Part shown: positions 10,806-21,699 of the stretch, one piece after another
How positions within the stretch are numbered: position 1 is the stretch's first letter
Layout of the letters: the number at the start of each line of letters is the position of its first letter
NCBI GenBank assembly: GCA_013115135.1
Contig: JABANP010000080.1
Coordinates: 1 to 64,000, forward strand
Source of the DNA: Perkinsus olseni
Taxonomy: Eukaryota > Perkinsozoa > Perkinsida > Perkinsidae
Length of the DNA: 64,000 nt
Direction: 5' to 3'
Translations under genes and position numbers: made by a program
Notes under the pieces: model-generated
What the model was told of the DNA's origin: nothing
What the model saw: the letters and a program-made list of their open reading frames with translations, nothing else
Database searches by the model: none

Positions 10806-11622
10806 ATGTCTACCTTCGAAGCGGTGTTAGCAAGCTGTGGTCATGCTGACTTTACGGTGCTTGATGTGCGGGATGATGATGAGATCAAAAGGAAGGTACT
10901 CTCTCGGGGTTGCCATGCTGTCATACGGGCATCAGCTCGTATTGAGAGGCGCGTGGTGATGATACCACACCATTCACAAATCACAGGATTATTAGACCCC
11001 TTCCATGAGTCTGCTTCTGTCATGATTATTTTTATGCACACCCCTGAGGGATTGATATGGAAATAAGTATAATCCAGTAGTGACTGAGCGGGGCATGGTC
11101 AGAGTCCACCAAGGGGTTATACAACCGTGACGATCGCGTGATAGTGCTGCCATCTCAGCTCCTGTGAAGGGTGCGGTTCATATACCCCTGTCCGAGCTGC
11201 CGCAGCGAGCTGATGAGATCAGGAAGGATCGGCCAGTACTGGTTTATTGCGCCCACGGCACACGAGCAAGTAAAGCCTTTCGATCATAAAATTACAAGGG
11301 GCATAAAGAGGTGTTCTTCAGATCACGCGGCGAGTTTCCTGATGCAAGAGTGTGGATTTAGAGCTGTCTTTCCCACGACTAACAGGGATAGCGCTCAGCA
11401 GATAGTGCAGCAGGTCAAAGCCCACGCCGACCAAGACAGACAGGTGATGCTCGCAGCACAGTAGCTTCCGCTAGGGGCGCCGCTCTTGTTCAGGCAGCTA
11501 CGAATGCACGACTGAAGCGAGGAGCATTGATAGCGGGAGTAGTTGCGGTCTCTGCAGCTGTAGTAGCGCTAGCTTTTTGGATACCTCATCGACGGCAGTC
11601 TCGTAATACAGGAAGCAAGTAG
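10806..11622 (+). CDS. Rhodanese-domain protein 3, C-terminal membrane tail
   Basis: The first exon begins at 10806 (MSTFEAVLASCGH... FTVLDVRDDDEI). The later exons are 11159-11269, with GAVHIPLSEL and the active loop VLVYCAHGTRAS, and one starting at 11322 with FLMQECGFRAVFPTT. The frame as written stops at 11464. A second open frame continues to a stop at 11622 and encodes a basic region, a hydrophobic helix (LIAGVVAVSAAVVALAFWI) and a short basic end, as in tail-anchored proteins. The two frames differ by one base near 11445, so either the protein is soluble or the tail is lost to an indel. The first intron is long (about 240 bp) and its donor is unsure. It is the third tandem member. Confidence 0.7.
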
Positions 11623-12134
11623 TGACCTGTGAGAACACCATTAGTGGTTATATCATTGTCAACGCTATTGTCGCTGCTCGCCTTGAGAGTCGGTGGTGCT
11701 TTCCTGCCTGGATTTGTTGCCCTCCTTGCTACGGTCACTCAGCTCGTATTGTCTCGTTTCTATCGCTTCTTACTCTAACCGAATACCGTGGCATTCATCA
11801 TCATCGTTTTCTTCCGTTTCGTCTCGCCTGGGTTGTTCTGAGGTCACTGCTGAGCCGCGACCATATTTTCCCTCTCGGCATGCTGCGGTTGGCTTTGGCG
11901 TGATTGGCTGAGTTACTTGTAGTTCTGTTTCCGTTACAGTTGATGCAGGTTTGTGGTAATGCTTTGCTGGTAGTTGTGTTGACGACAAATGGCTGAGGGA
12001 AGTGTCGGTGGACAATCGAGTAGAGATGTCAGGAGACAAGCATCGTTTGGTTGGGCCACGCCATAGCACAAAAGAAGCAGTTGCCTTAATCAGACTGCCC
12101 CTGCACTCGTTGCAGGTGTTGTTCTTTGCTCCAA
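11623..12134 (+). other. Intergenic stretch upstream of the LRR membrane protein
   Basis: About 510 bp with no convincing gene. A very short open frame begins near 11990 (MAEGSVGGQSSRDVRR) and stops after 25 codons; it may be 5' leader sequence. Pyrimidine-rich stretches near 11700-11830 are the only other feature noted. Confidence 0.4.
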
Positions 12135-14328
12135 ATGACAACTGCGGACAGCACCTCCATGCCGCGTCGCGGCTCTCGTCGGGCGTCCTTTGAGGTCAGC
12201 GATGTATGACTTTGTTATCATTCAATGCTCGTTATTCAGGAGTTCTTCACCGATACTCGTGATACTCTTCGACGGCTCGGTTCGACTCTACAGGCTGTCG
12301 AGAATAGGAGGGTTCGCATAGCTTACCTCTGTGCATCCGCTGCCGGCATCTCCGGCGTTTGCCTCATCGCTTCCATTTACTCCTTCGCACAGGTGGAGGT
12401 CCCGGTACCCCCGAACCCGAAAGAATTGGTGGATGCCAACCCTGATGTCGTCTTCATCCCGCCAGAGGTCGAGTATGTATCGGATCCTTGGAGTGTTTTC
12501 GCCGCCGTCGTGTACGGCCTCGTCGCTATCACTGCCGGTATGATGCTGATTAGAAGGTTCCATATGCTTTTTAAGACTCTTCTGAGGGGCGCCAGTGTGT
12601 CGGGCGTTCTTCGCAGCACTTCGATCTTCAGAACACGTTCAAAGATGAGCCAGGGCGTGCAATCTGAGGAGAACTTGGAGACAGCAGAGCCTAATAAAGA
12701 ATGGTATACCATTGCCAAGGCTGCGAAGACATTCGTGGTTCACACGAGTGACAAGTTTGAGATTTCCGGCGAGTGGTTTTGGTATCGACACGCAGCCTCG
12801 GAAACTCTAGAGATTACCATGCAACTGTTGCAGCTGGTGAGTTTTGGTGGCTCGGCGTGGTCTGCCAGTGGAGGTGATGCTAGTGTCGTGAAGCCCCCAG
12901 CAACAATAATGGCACAAGCATGTCTGGTGGCATTCAACATCACCTTCGCACCGGTGGTATACTTATATCAGAACAGGATCGTCGCACTGGCCGGTGACGT
13001 GCTGTCGGATATCGGCTTCGTTCTGGTTCAGTTGAGTGCTATCAGTTCGGTACAGAATCCGAGGTCCTGGCACGTCTTACGAGCGAGGAGCTTTATGGCG
13101 TTGCTAACGAGTGTATTTCCATTCGGCCAGTCACTACACGACATTCATTCCATGTGGGACTACCTGATGCTCTCATCATCAGCGCGTAGCGCATGTAATG
13201 AGAGAAACAAGTATTTCAGCACGGGCCGCAAGGCATTGGGTTGGCTCGTGTCCCTTACCCTGAGTGTTGGCCTCGTTGCTTTCACTGCCTATCAAGAATA
13301 CGGACGGGATTGTGACGCCGAGGTGGTTAACTACAGTAAAGACTGTCATATCAAAGTGCATCCTTTGCTCGAGTTCCCGTCCTGTGATTGCCGCATGGTG
13401 CATCTTACTCCTGATGAGAACTGCTCGGTTCCGATAGTCGAGCGGATACAGTCATACACGAGGATTGAGTACTTCTCCAGTGCCCCTAGAGAATGGCTGC
13501 AGAACTGCGGCTTCGCTTTCGGGCAGGAAGAGCTGAATGCACTGGAACTCTACGGCAGCAGCCTCACATCTGTCATGTTACCGGACGCGGGTGGTGTAAC
13601 ACGGATAGACCTCAGGGGGCTCTCAAACCTACAAGTCCTTTCGGTCACCTTCGACGAGGTCAGCTTCATCTCTCCGGCATTTGTACGAGACTCGCCGAAG
13701 CTGAGATTCCTCACTTTCGAGATCAACAAAATCGAGTCGTTGCCGTCTAACATACGAGACCTCAAACAGCTGGAGGAACTCGTGCTGAATGTCAACCCTA
13801 TCTGTTCCAACGCTACGGCTTTGCAAGAATTCCAGTCGGTACCAATAGTCTGCAGTGACACCGATGGAGGCTCGAATTCCACGGAGCGCTGTGCGGTGCG
13901 AGGTGATGGCTCTCTCGACCCTGGTGAATCGCTTATCATTCGGGCCTGTCAACAACTGGCGTCGGTTGGAAATACAGGCGAGTGCAAACCTCACTGTCCC
14001 GCTGTTGTAACCGTCGTGGAAATGGCTGACCTTGATGGAGACGGCGTCCTTAGCTATAGCGAGACGATGAGTGCCTCGCAAATGTTCGGATTCTCAACGA
14101 CTATGAATGAGGAAGAAATGGCGTGTGCCATTAACCGCTGCCCAGCTGTTATATCTCCCACTTACGACGGAACTGGTTTCCCCACGACGGACGTCGCTTT
14201 CTTCGCACTCGTAAGTCTCAGACTCACCCATCCTCGGATGTTCCATCCATTGCCTCTACGATTGTGTCGCTCTTTGCTTTCAGGCCGGGCTTGGCGGTAT
14301 CACAACTTGCCGAGATTGCGAACAATAG
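12135..14328 (+). CDS. Multi-spanning membrane protein with extracellular leucine-rich repeats
   Basis: Three exons (12135-12194, 12240-14210, 14284-14328) give 691 residues; both introns have clean GT-AG ends (45 and 73 bp). The N-terminal half has several membrane helices, among them IAYLCASAAGISGVCLIASI, SVFAAVVYGLVAITAGMMLI, IGFVLVQLSAIS and LGWLVSLTLSVGLVAFTAY. Then follow a Cys-rich segment (FPSCDCRMVHL) and four to five LRR-like lines (LYGSSLTSVMLPD, LRGLSNLQVLSV, LRFLTFEINKIESLPSNI, LKQLEELVLNVNPICSN). After these comes an acidic loop DLDGDGVLSYSE that looks like an EF-hand calcium loop, and a Cys-containing end (TTCRDCEQ). The layout suggests a cell-surface receptor or adhesion protein. 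No named family is recognised. The upstream ATG at 12135 is preferred because it splices in frame to the large exon. Confidence 0.72.
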
Positions 14329-16027
14329 TGCTCTGGAGATGGAGACTTCATCAGCAGCTCTAACCAGTCACAGGACTCTTTGATGAAGCATGCAGTTTTA
14401 TTGAGAATGATGTTGTCCATTATAGAATGTGTTGTGGTTGAAGTACAATAGGCCTGTAACGCCTCAAAAACAGAAGGGCTAAACTAATATTTGATTCATC
14501 TTCCATTGGCGGCCATGATGATCCTCTCGCGGACACATCTTCACAATGATTCAATAGCAGCCGTGGTGCAAAGCTAGGTGATCATACCGCTACCAAAAAG
14601 CGGTACACCCGCAAGCAATGAAGTGTAATACCATTATCACTAAATTATTAATGCCATTGGCATGTGTAATACCATTATAGCATCCTCAAGCCAAGATTGA
14701 CTCAGAGTTCGTTGAGAGGACTTGTCTGACGGCCGATGAGCGCCTTTAGCATCACCGAAGGTCGACGATAAGACCTCGTTCAACATGGGTATGCTCTACC
14801 CGTAGGTTATCACTAGATTGGGTGTTTATATTGAGTCAGGGCCAAAGCGTAACAAGGAAAGTAGGCCGATCCATAAGTTCTCCAGAGAGGAGGTCAGCAA
14901 AGGAACTCATCATGCCAATGATAGAACCAGAAGGAACTATCACACCGATTAAGAATTGCCCGCAGGGAGCCTCATGTGACCACGAGCTGGCGGAAGAGTG
15001 GTATGGCATTCGAGTCAGGAACGGAGCTATGTGACCGTGGATATAGCGTAGCTTGGATGAAAATTGTTTCGCGCCGTCAGTTGGAAGATTTTTGAGAGAT
15101 AGGGCGACGTAATATGGCTTGAACGCGATAGTCATTCGCGCGTTGGAAGCCCTTAAGGTTGAGGAGATGGTTTGTGTTGCCCATACGTGGCACCCTTAGT
15201 ATTCGGAGAGCAGCGAAAGAACGGCTCAATGAGGTTACGGACAAACGGTCGCTGCTAAGATCGTCTTCACAAGTTCACACAGCTCGAGAACAAGTCTAGA
15301 AGCTCCTTCATCGCTTATGAATGGTGCCTTTCTCTTGTTGTCGCAACTAACACAGCATTTCACAACCTCCCTGTGTCTCCGAAGGGCGGCACGAACACAA
15401 TCCCGACAGGCCAATAGCTTGAGGACGCACTCATTGTGCTGCATAAGACAGGACAGCGAATAACAGGTTTTCGAGATTGCTGTCTTCGTGTGGGACGCTT
15501 TCGCGCTAAACGGATTCTGCCAAGTTTCCCAACTGACCTGAAGATACCCGCTGATATAACGATTGGCTTTCACGGCTATCGGCCCAGGTACAATGTTCGG
15601 ATTCATTACGACGAAGTAGAAAGTCTTTCAAAGATGATTTTCGAGGGCGGCTGTTTCGTCGAGATCGATCACTTTGGCGCAGCGAGATACGATTTTCTAG
15701 TATTCCTAAGGGTTGTCCCGTAACACACGGTCCTTGTGGCCTACACTAGAATTTCCAAGGAGAAATTCTCACTGAATCGACGGCAGTACCGGTGGGAGGT
15801 TGCCAGCAACGGGCTTAGTCTGCAATTTCTTTGGAATCATCTGGGGCCGGGGCTAGGCCGCCTGGCAGAGAAATCAAACTCAAATTTCGAGGGGATTCAA
15901 ACTTCAAAAATTGGCTGAGGAGTTGCGGAGCGTCCTCCCTACTCGGACAACTTCCGCTCCTCGGACGATTATTGGGTGTTGTTGTTGTAGGCAGTGTATT
16001 GTTACACGTATGTCTCCTTCGACGACC
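14329..16027. other. Long intergenic region with small structured repeats
   Basis: No recognisable gene. Noted items: a perfect 7-bp inverted repeat TACCGCT/AGCGGTA with a 7-nt loop (14585-14605); a 15-bp direct repeat GTGTAATACCATTAT at 14623-14637 and 14664-14678; and a plus-strand open stretch at 15436-15723 (with IPADITIGFHGYRPRYNVRI) and a minus-strand one at 15235-15606, neither of which resembles a family I know. The 400 bp before SAM synthetase presumably hold its promoter, but no motif is evident. Confidence 0.4.
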
Positions 16028-17563
16028 ATGTCTAATCAGACCGGGACCGTGATTCGCCCCCCTCATCCGGGGCACTTCCTCTTCACGTCCGAGTCGGTCA
16101 ACGAAGGGCATCCTGACAAGATCTGTGACCAGGTCTCCGATGCTGTTTTGGACGCTTGCCTTGCACAGGATCCCGATTCCCGTGTGGCCTGCGAGACTTG
16201 TTGCAAGACGGGCATGGTGATGATTTTTGGTGAGATCACCACGCACGCTAAGGTAAACCCTTCTCCCCGCGCTTTAAGTCTGGCAGGCAGGCTCTTTGGT
16301 AAGTGGATTTTGTGCAAGTAGTCCGCGATGCTTGCAAGGAGATCGGTTACGATGACGAAGCAAAGGGTCTCGATTACAGGACCATGGAGGTGATCAACAA
16401 ACTGGAGGAACAGAGCCCTGAGATCGGCCAGTCCGTTCACGGCTTGGGAACCAAGGCAGGTTTTCTCGTCCCTTCGAGCGTTGTCTTTATCCTTGTTATT
16501 TCTCAGGCTCCGGAAGAGATCGGTGCTGGTGACCAGGGCCATATGTTTGGATACGCCTCCAATGAGACCCCTGAACTCATGCCTTTGAGCCACAGTCTCG
16601 CCACTAAGCTGGGTCATCAGCTTACTGTTTGCAGAAAGAACGGTACCGTTAAGTGGTTGAGACCTGATGGAAAGACTCAAGTAACTGTAGAGTACAAAAA
16701 GGGCACTAGCGGTGAGATGATTCCCGTTAGAGTCCACACTATTCTTATTTCTACTCAGCACAGGTAAGTTCAGCATCGCTCCGCTGAGACTGCTGTTACT
16801 TTGCTGCTTTTCAGCCCCGAAGTCAGTCAAGAGCAGATCCATGCCGATCTGATGGAGTACATTATCAAGCCTATCGTCCCTAAGCAGTATCTCGATGAGG
16901 ATACCATCTATCACCTGAATCCTAGCAAGGCTTTCACTATTGGTGGCCCTCACGGTGATGCTGGTCTTACTGGTCGTAAGATCATCATTGATACTTACGG
17001 TGGCTGGGGAGCACACGGTGGTGGAGCCTTCTCCGGCAAGGATTCTACCAAGGTAAGCAAGTCCAGCAACAGTCCCTGTCAAGTCAGTCGGTCTCGTTCA
17101 GGTTGATAGATCAGCCGCTTACGCTGCTCGATGGGCCGCCAAGTCCCTCGTGCATGCGGGCTTGTGCCAGCGCTGCTTGGTGCAGGTCAGCTACGCCATC
17201 GGAGTCGTGCAGCCGTTGAGTCTCTTCGTCGACTCGTGAGTGGCTTCCTTCTTCCGCTCCTGTTTAGTATGGTCGTGCTCAGGTACGGTTCGGCGATGCC
17301 TGGCTTGACCGATGAGGACTTGTGTGATATTGTCAAGCGCAATTTCGACTTCAGACCAGGGTGCATCCAGAGGGACTTGGAACTCAAAAAGCCCCAGGTA
17401 AGCTGCCAAGGAGCTGCAGTCGTGCGCGTCATGGTCATTTTCTCAGTTCCAAAAATTGGCTGCCTATGGTCATTTCGGTCGTGATGACTTGATGCCCGCA
17501 TGGGAGGTGGTGAAGGACCTGGAGGATGAGGTGGCCGAAGCCAAGAAGAAGCTCTCGAAGTAG
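16028..17563 (+). CDS. MAT: S-adenosylmethionine synthetase
   Basis: Seven exons (16028-16252, 16303-16455, 16507-16763, 16815-17052, 17102-17235, 17283-17397, 17447-17563) encode about 412 residues. The enzyme makes S-adenosylmethionine from methionine and ATP in the cytosol. Family signatures are all present: [17 protein letters not shown] near the start, the [12 protein letters not shown] loop, [14 protein letters not shown], and [12 protein letters not shown]. Two junctions are odd. Intron 2 seems to use a GC donor (AAG|GCAGGT) with a normal AG acceptor. At the start of exon 2 the AG acceptor leaves the frame one base short (TAAGTGGAT where AAG|GTGGAT is expected). Intron 3 carries the reverse complement of the AGCGGAGCGA motif. 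Despite this the protein is full length and well conserved. Confidence 0.95.
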
Positions 17564-17722
17564 ACAAGACTATTGTTATCGTCATGATGCCACTGCCTCG
17601 AGCGGCAGCCAGTGTGTGTCGTTGATGACTGTTATCATATCAACCTGTTATCACTATGGGATTGCCAGCGTATCACCACCAGTCACCACAGCATCACATC
17701 CTCTTATTACCGTTCTCTGGTG

Positions 17723-18247
17723 ATGGGGCGTTTCATCGCGGAGAAATCAGCTACTCTCATTGAGACGGTTTATAACGCGAGTTTCCAAGCAATTAAGTTC
17801 GGCACAATCGCGAGTCTGGTCTATCCTCAACTATCGATGATTATGATGCCAATGCTCGTTGACAGTGGCTCATCATTGACGGTTGCCTTAGTTGTTTTTG
17901 GCGGTGGCAGCCAGCTGGCGTGGATCAATGTGTCACCCCATCGTGGTGACACGCTCTCCCGTCTGCTGCTGTTGCTGTCGTTTCTTCTCAGTAGTGCTCT
18001 CGTGACTTGTCTGTTATTATCCTGCACTCGTGTGGTGAACGCCACTTCGTCGTCTGCTACCTACTGGGTGGCAGGGGTCCTCCTAACGTTCTGCTTATAT
18101 TTGACTTCATCATCACTACCATTCTGTATCACACAAATCATTGTTCCTTGCTTTGTCTTATCAGTACTGACTCTGACGATTTTCTCGGTCTACCAACCTG
18201 AGTTTCCGACTGGTCAGTTTCTTAATAGGATATACAGTGAGAAATGA
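17723..18247 (+). CDS. Small tetraspan membrane protein, unrecognised
   Basis: An uninterrupted 174-codon frame starts MGRFIAEKSATLIETVYN. It contains four or so hydrophobic segments: around FGTIASLVYPQLSMIMMPML, LLLLLSFLLSSALVTCLLL, YWVAGVLLTFCLYLTSSSL and IIVPCFVLSVLTLTIFSV. It ends NRIYSEK. The frame extends further upstream without a stop, but this Met is placed right before a charged N-terminus typical of membrane proteins. The gene follows SAM synthetase by 160 bp on the same strand. No family is recognised and expression is not shown. Confidence 0.45.
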   Translation: MGRFIAEKSATLIETVYNASFQAIKFGTIASLVYPQLSMIMMPMLVDSGSSLTVALVVFGGGSQLAWINVSPHRGDTLSRLLLLLSFLLSSALVTCLLLSCTRVVNATSSSATYWVAGVLLTFCLYLTSSSLPFCITQIIVPCFVLSVLTLTIFSVYQPEFPTGQFLNRIYSEK

Positions 18248-18960
18248 TACCCTCAGCTGAGTAGACAGAAGATACACGGTGTTTGATGAGGTGTTGTGTT
18301 GGTAGTCATTAATATCGGGAGGGAGATCACCAAGCACGATCACGGACATATGACGGCTGGGCAGTAGTTGTTGTTTCCTCTGCTCTGCCCTGCAATGGTG
18401 TCCTTCGTATGTGCCTGTGGCGAGACCATAAGGAAGCCCAAGGTTCGAAACCATCTCCAGCAGAGGCATTGCGAGTAATCCTGGAAGAGGTTGTTGGTTC
18501 TGTGCCGTAGGGGGTTCATTGTTAAGCATTCAACGTACCATCTATACGAGTCGTTCGTGAGAGGTACGCGTGTTTGGACGCATCATTAAAAATGTGTAGA
18601 ATTAGACGCGCCTCAGATCTCATTGTAAAGTCATTCGTTGGGCCCTTCACAAACCCAGTAGCCTCCATTGCGGGACGTTCTAGCTATAGCCCGCCAGATG
18701 ACCTATAAGTACTCGGTTTCCACCATCCTGTGGTCCAGTCTGGTGAGAGCTGGGGTAGCGCGCGCGTAGGTTGCAAGCACTGCCAGGACCTGGCAGCCAG
18801 GCTACGCAACTTCAGAGGTCTGCTCAGACCACGGGCCTATGTGGTTTTGTTACACAACTCCTCCAGATCCGAGGACCACCTCGTGGCAAAAAGCGATTAT
18901 TCTGAGATTACTCGTTATACAGCGTAGATGGAGTAGTTTTATAAGTATTAAGATCATTAT
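18248..18960. other. Stretch between tetraspan and LYAR-like genes
   Basis: No clear gene. A minus-strand open stretch at 18161-18529 partly overlaps the tetraspan gene and has no recognisable features. On the plus strand near 18766-18925 an open stretch with GCKHCQDLAARLRNFRGLL could be a leading exon of the LYAR-like gene, but it does not match the first LYAR zinc finger. Confidence 0.3.
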
Positions 18961-19801
18961 GATGACCTGGATGGTCATTCTCAGGTATCTCTCGTGCGTT
19001 GACTGCAACCAGACCTTCTACGGTGAGGAGTACTCGACACATAACAAGTGTATATCAGGAAGCGGAGAAGTACATGGGGAAGCTTTATAAGCCTGGCTCT
19101 GGCAGCACTGAGGGTTCCAAGCAGGACCGGTGGCAAGCAAACGTTATGGAGGTAATGAAGTGGACTCTCACTGTGTAGGAGTTGCGAAAAAGTAGGTATT
19201 GGAGAACTACCAAGGGCCATTGAGGGGTTATGTCGACACCTTGTTGGGATATGATAATATTCCGAGGAAGGAGAAGGCGTTCAATAACTTCATCAAGAAC
19301 AGTTTGAAATTGTAGCGCCGTTGAAGAGGCTCCACCGACCGGACTTGAAGCGAGTTCAGGCACAATCCATCGGAGATGAAGAAGTTGTGGCAGCTGGTGC
19401 AGAGTGCAGCGCCTGCTACTCCCCCACCCAATAACAAGCGTTCGGTCGAGGATGAGGCGTGGGGTGGCTGGAAGGAAGAGATTGACCGAGCACTCAAGCG
19501 TAGGAGGACTGCCGAGAAGAGGTAGTAGTGGTAGTACTGTTGTCGATAGCCGTAGGATGATGGACTCGATGCTCAGCATGCCTTGGAAGCAACTTCGAGA
19601 CGAGGTTGTTACTCGATACTTGAAGAAGGAAGCAGCTGGGAAGGGCTGCAAACGGGAGGATGTTAATGATGTCATGCTTTCCAAGGTAATCCCAGGCATG
19701 GTTCCCTGCGTATGAGGGTTGGTAGTTCTTCTGTACAGATCCCCGAGGCTTACCTTAGCAAGTCTGGCAATAAAGTTTCTCTGCCGTCTGATGAAGAGTA
19801 G
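18961..19801 (+). CDS. LYAR: LYAR-like nucleolar zinc-finger protein, frame interrupted
   Basis: The sequence YLSCVDCNQTFYGEEYSTHN then KCIS (near 18985-19055) is the second LYAR-type C2HC zinc finger. It is followed by EAEKYMGKLYKPGSGS and then by LGYDNIPRKEKAFNNFIKN, as in the LYAR middle region. Further on come KKLWQLVQSAAPATPPPNN, a basic RALKRRRTAEKR stretch, and the C-terminal winged-helix-like part MPWKQLRDEVVTRYLKKEA with a last exon IPEAYLSKSGNKVSLPSDEE ending at 19801. LYAR proteins act in nucleolar ribosome biogenesis. Several frame changes occur, one of them at a GG doublet (19058-19059) just after the finger. The first zinc finger was not found, so the 5' end is uncertain. It could be a decayed copy, but the even conservation favours a real gene with sequence errors. 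Confidence 0.68.
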
Positions 19802-19873
19802 GCTACTGTTGGTTACTCAACCGTTACTGTCCGATAGTTTCCTTACGTAAAGAAGTCAGCTGCTGTTGCGTTG

Positions 19874-21636
19874 ATGGATTTAATGGCGCGCGGTAATTTT
19901 GCGGCTGTCAGATTGGCTGCCAAGTGTTGTGTGGTTCACAGCGACACCTTTATGTCGGCTGTTCATAATTACTACAGAACCTTGAACGTGGCGAAGGATG
20001 CTAGCAAGCCGGCCATACGTAAGGCGTATCTTACACTAGCGAAGAAGTATCATCCTGATGTAAACAAGGCGCCCAATGGTAGTGGACTTGGTTGGGGCGG
20101 AGTCAGCGGACCTTGCGTTGTGGTTTCAGCCGATAAGCTCTTCCAGGAGATACAGGAGGCTTATAGTGTGCTCTCTGATGATGGTCAGCGGCATAAGTAA
20201 TGGGGGTAAAGCCGTTGTGTGATGTAGTCGATGGTACCATATGCTGTATTGTAGAATAGGTTACGAAATGGTTGGTATGAACTGTGCTGGTGGGGGAAGG
20301 ATGCCTTTAGATACGATGAGAGGCTTCGAGCGACGGAGGGCCCTTCGTCATCGTCATCATCTTCTACCGGGGGCAGCCAGTTCTACAATGGAAGCCGGCC
20401 TCGGGATGACGGCAAGCCTTGGGGGCCTGGGAAGCAGTTTTGGAGCAGAGAGGCGTATGAGGCTTATCATCAAGGTAGTAGTAGGCCATGGTGTGGTAGG
20501 AGTAAGCATGCCTGTATATGGCTCTTCCACTAGCTGCTAACCCATCCTATGGCCAAGAGTGGCAGAGACGAGAGGGAGCTGGGTTCCATGGCCCGAAGGA
20601 GAGTTACGCAAGGTAGTCGGTGGTACGGTTTTGCTTTAAGACGAAGAATAGGATTCGTAAATTACCGACCAATATTGGTGGTAGTAGGTCGTAGGGGAGA
20701 ACCAAGCGTGTCATTAGCTTCGCATGGCCGTAGTAGCTGAGGAGATGCATCCTAAATCCCATCATAGTACATCCAGATTGGGATCATCGAAAGGTTACGA
20801 GTCGCACTTCGGTAGTACTATTGAAGGAGTCGCTCCCTCCTGTTGTTAGTAGTATGATAGAAGGGAGCGGGTGAGCGGTTAGACGATACTGATATCATCG
20901 CTGACTGATATTCCAGTGGATAGATGCATCGTAGGCTGTGACAATAGTGGGAGAAGTTGGGTCGACGGGCACGTCCACGAAGGGGTCAAGTGGCTACTGG
21001 TGATTATTGTCCTTCTGCCTTTACTACTGCGTAGCAAAGCAGTGCTCCTAGTACTAGCATGCTCTGTTCGACATCACCCTTCGAGGTTCAGCATGCTCAT
21101 GGTGGCTTTCATGCTAAGCCTGCCCTTCTCGTGCCAGATTCCACGCGAGAATGAGGGCACACGATATTGAGATGGAGTACCGTCGGCAACGGATGGAGAG
21201 GGAGCGGATGGCTTGGGGAGAACAGATGAAAGATCAGTACGTCTTTAGCGGAGCGAAGCGATTCATGAATCCGATAATTTCAGGTATGCTTATGACATGC
21301 ATCGCATGAGCCCCTTCCGGGGGTGGTTGTTCATGGTCCTCCCAGCCTTTCTAATAGTATCTCTCTTCACGCCGAGGTAGCACATCATCGCCAGCGGACT
21401 TATCGTAAACTCATTGTCAAACCCTGCTCAGACGTCATAGAGAGGAAGGCCAGGCCGACTTTGCCACGGGAGATTTGCTTTACGATTACGAGGGACGAGC
21501 GTATGTCCGAGGGCCCGATGGTCGTAACGTCCGGATACCAAAATACGACCATGCGCCGCCGTCGATGAGTGCTGGTCCCCCTCCTCAGCTGGCTGAGAGG
21601 GACTACACCTCAGTAGCGCCAAGTCGATACATTTAA
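19874..21636 (+). CDS. J-domain (DnaJ/HSP40) protein with C-terminal membrane segment
   Basis: Exon 1 (19874-20078) encodes a short leader and the J domain: YYRTLNVAKDASKPAIRKAY then LAKKYHPDVNKAP with the HPD motif. Exon 2 (20130-20196) adds LFQEIQEAYSVLSDDGQRHK. Exon 3 (20311-20474) starts YDERLRATEGPSSSSSSS. Exon 4 (20534-20612) has YGQEWQRREGAGFHG. Later exons carry a charged helix (IEMEYRRQRMERERMAWGEQ, about 21155-21235), a hydrophobic helix (RGWLFMVLPAFLIVSLF, about 21320-21370) and a conserved-looking end with DFATGDLLYDYEGRAYVRGP that stops at 21636. It would recruit HSP70 at a membrane, possibly of mitochondrion or ER. There is no Gly/Phe region or zinc-finger domain, so this is a type III J protein. 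Exons between 20613 and 21150 are not resolved. The intron at 21237-21283 contains three tandem AGCGR pentamers. Confidence 0.75.
21237..21283 (+). repeat. Intron with three AGCGR pentamers (J-protein gene)
   Basis: The 47-bp intron starts GTACGTCTTT, continues AGCGGAGCGAAGCGA, and ends GATAATTTCAG. The same 15-mer is in a coatomer beta' intron near 47462. Confidence 0.6.
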
Positions 21637-21699
21637 TACAAGTTGATGATACCTTTTGTTGTTTTCGCTTGTGGTTGCTCGCGTCTATACGTCATCGTA

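Noticed and set aside
14848..14867. GTAACAAGGAAAGTAGGCCG, resembling the 3' end of small-subunit rRNA
   Set aside because: Only about ten bases agree and no rRNA sequence flanks it.
15436..15723. Open stretch with IPADITIGFHGYRPRYN upstream of SAM synthetase
   Set aside because: Looks mildly protein-like but has no recognisable domain, no splice context and no supporting neighbour, so not listed as a gene.
16063..17082. 339-codon open frame on the minus strand opposite SAM synthetase
   Set aside because: Antisense shadow of a conserved gene; it runs across five of the enzyme's exons and introns.
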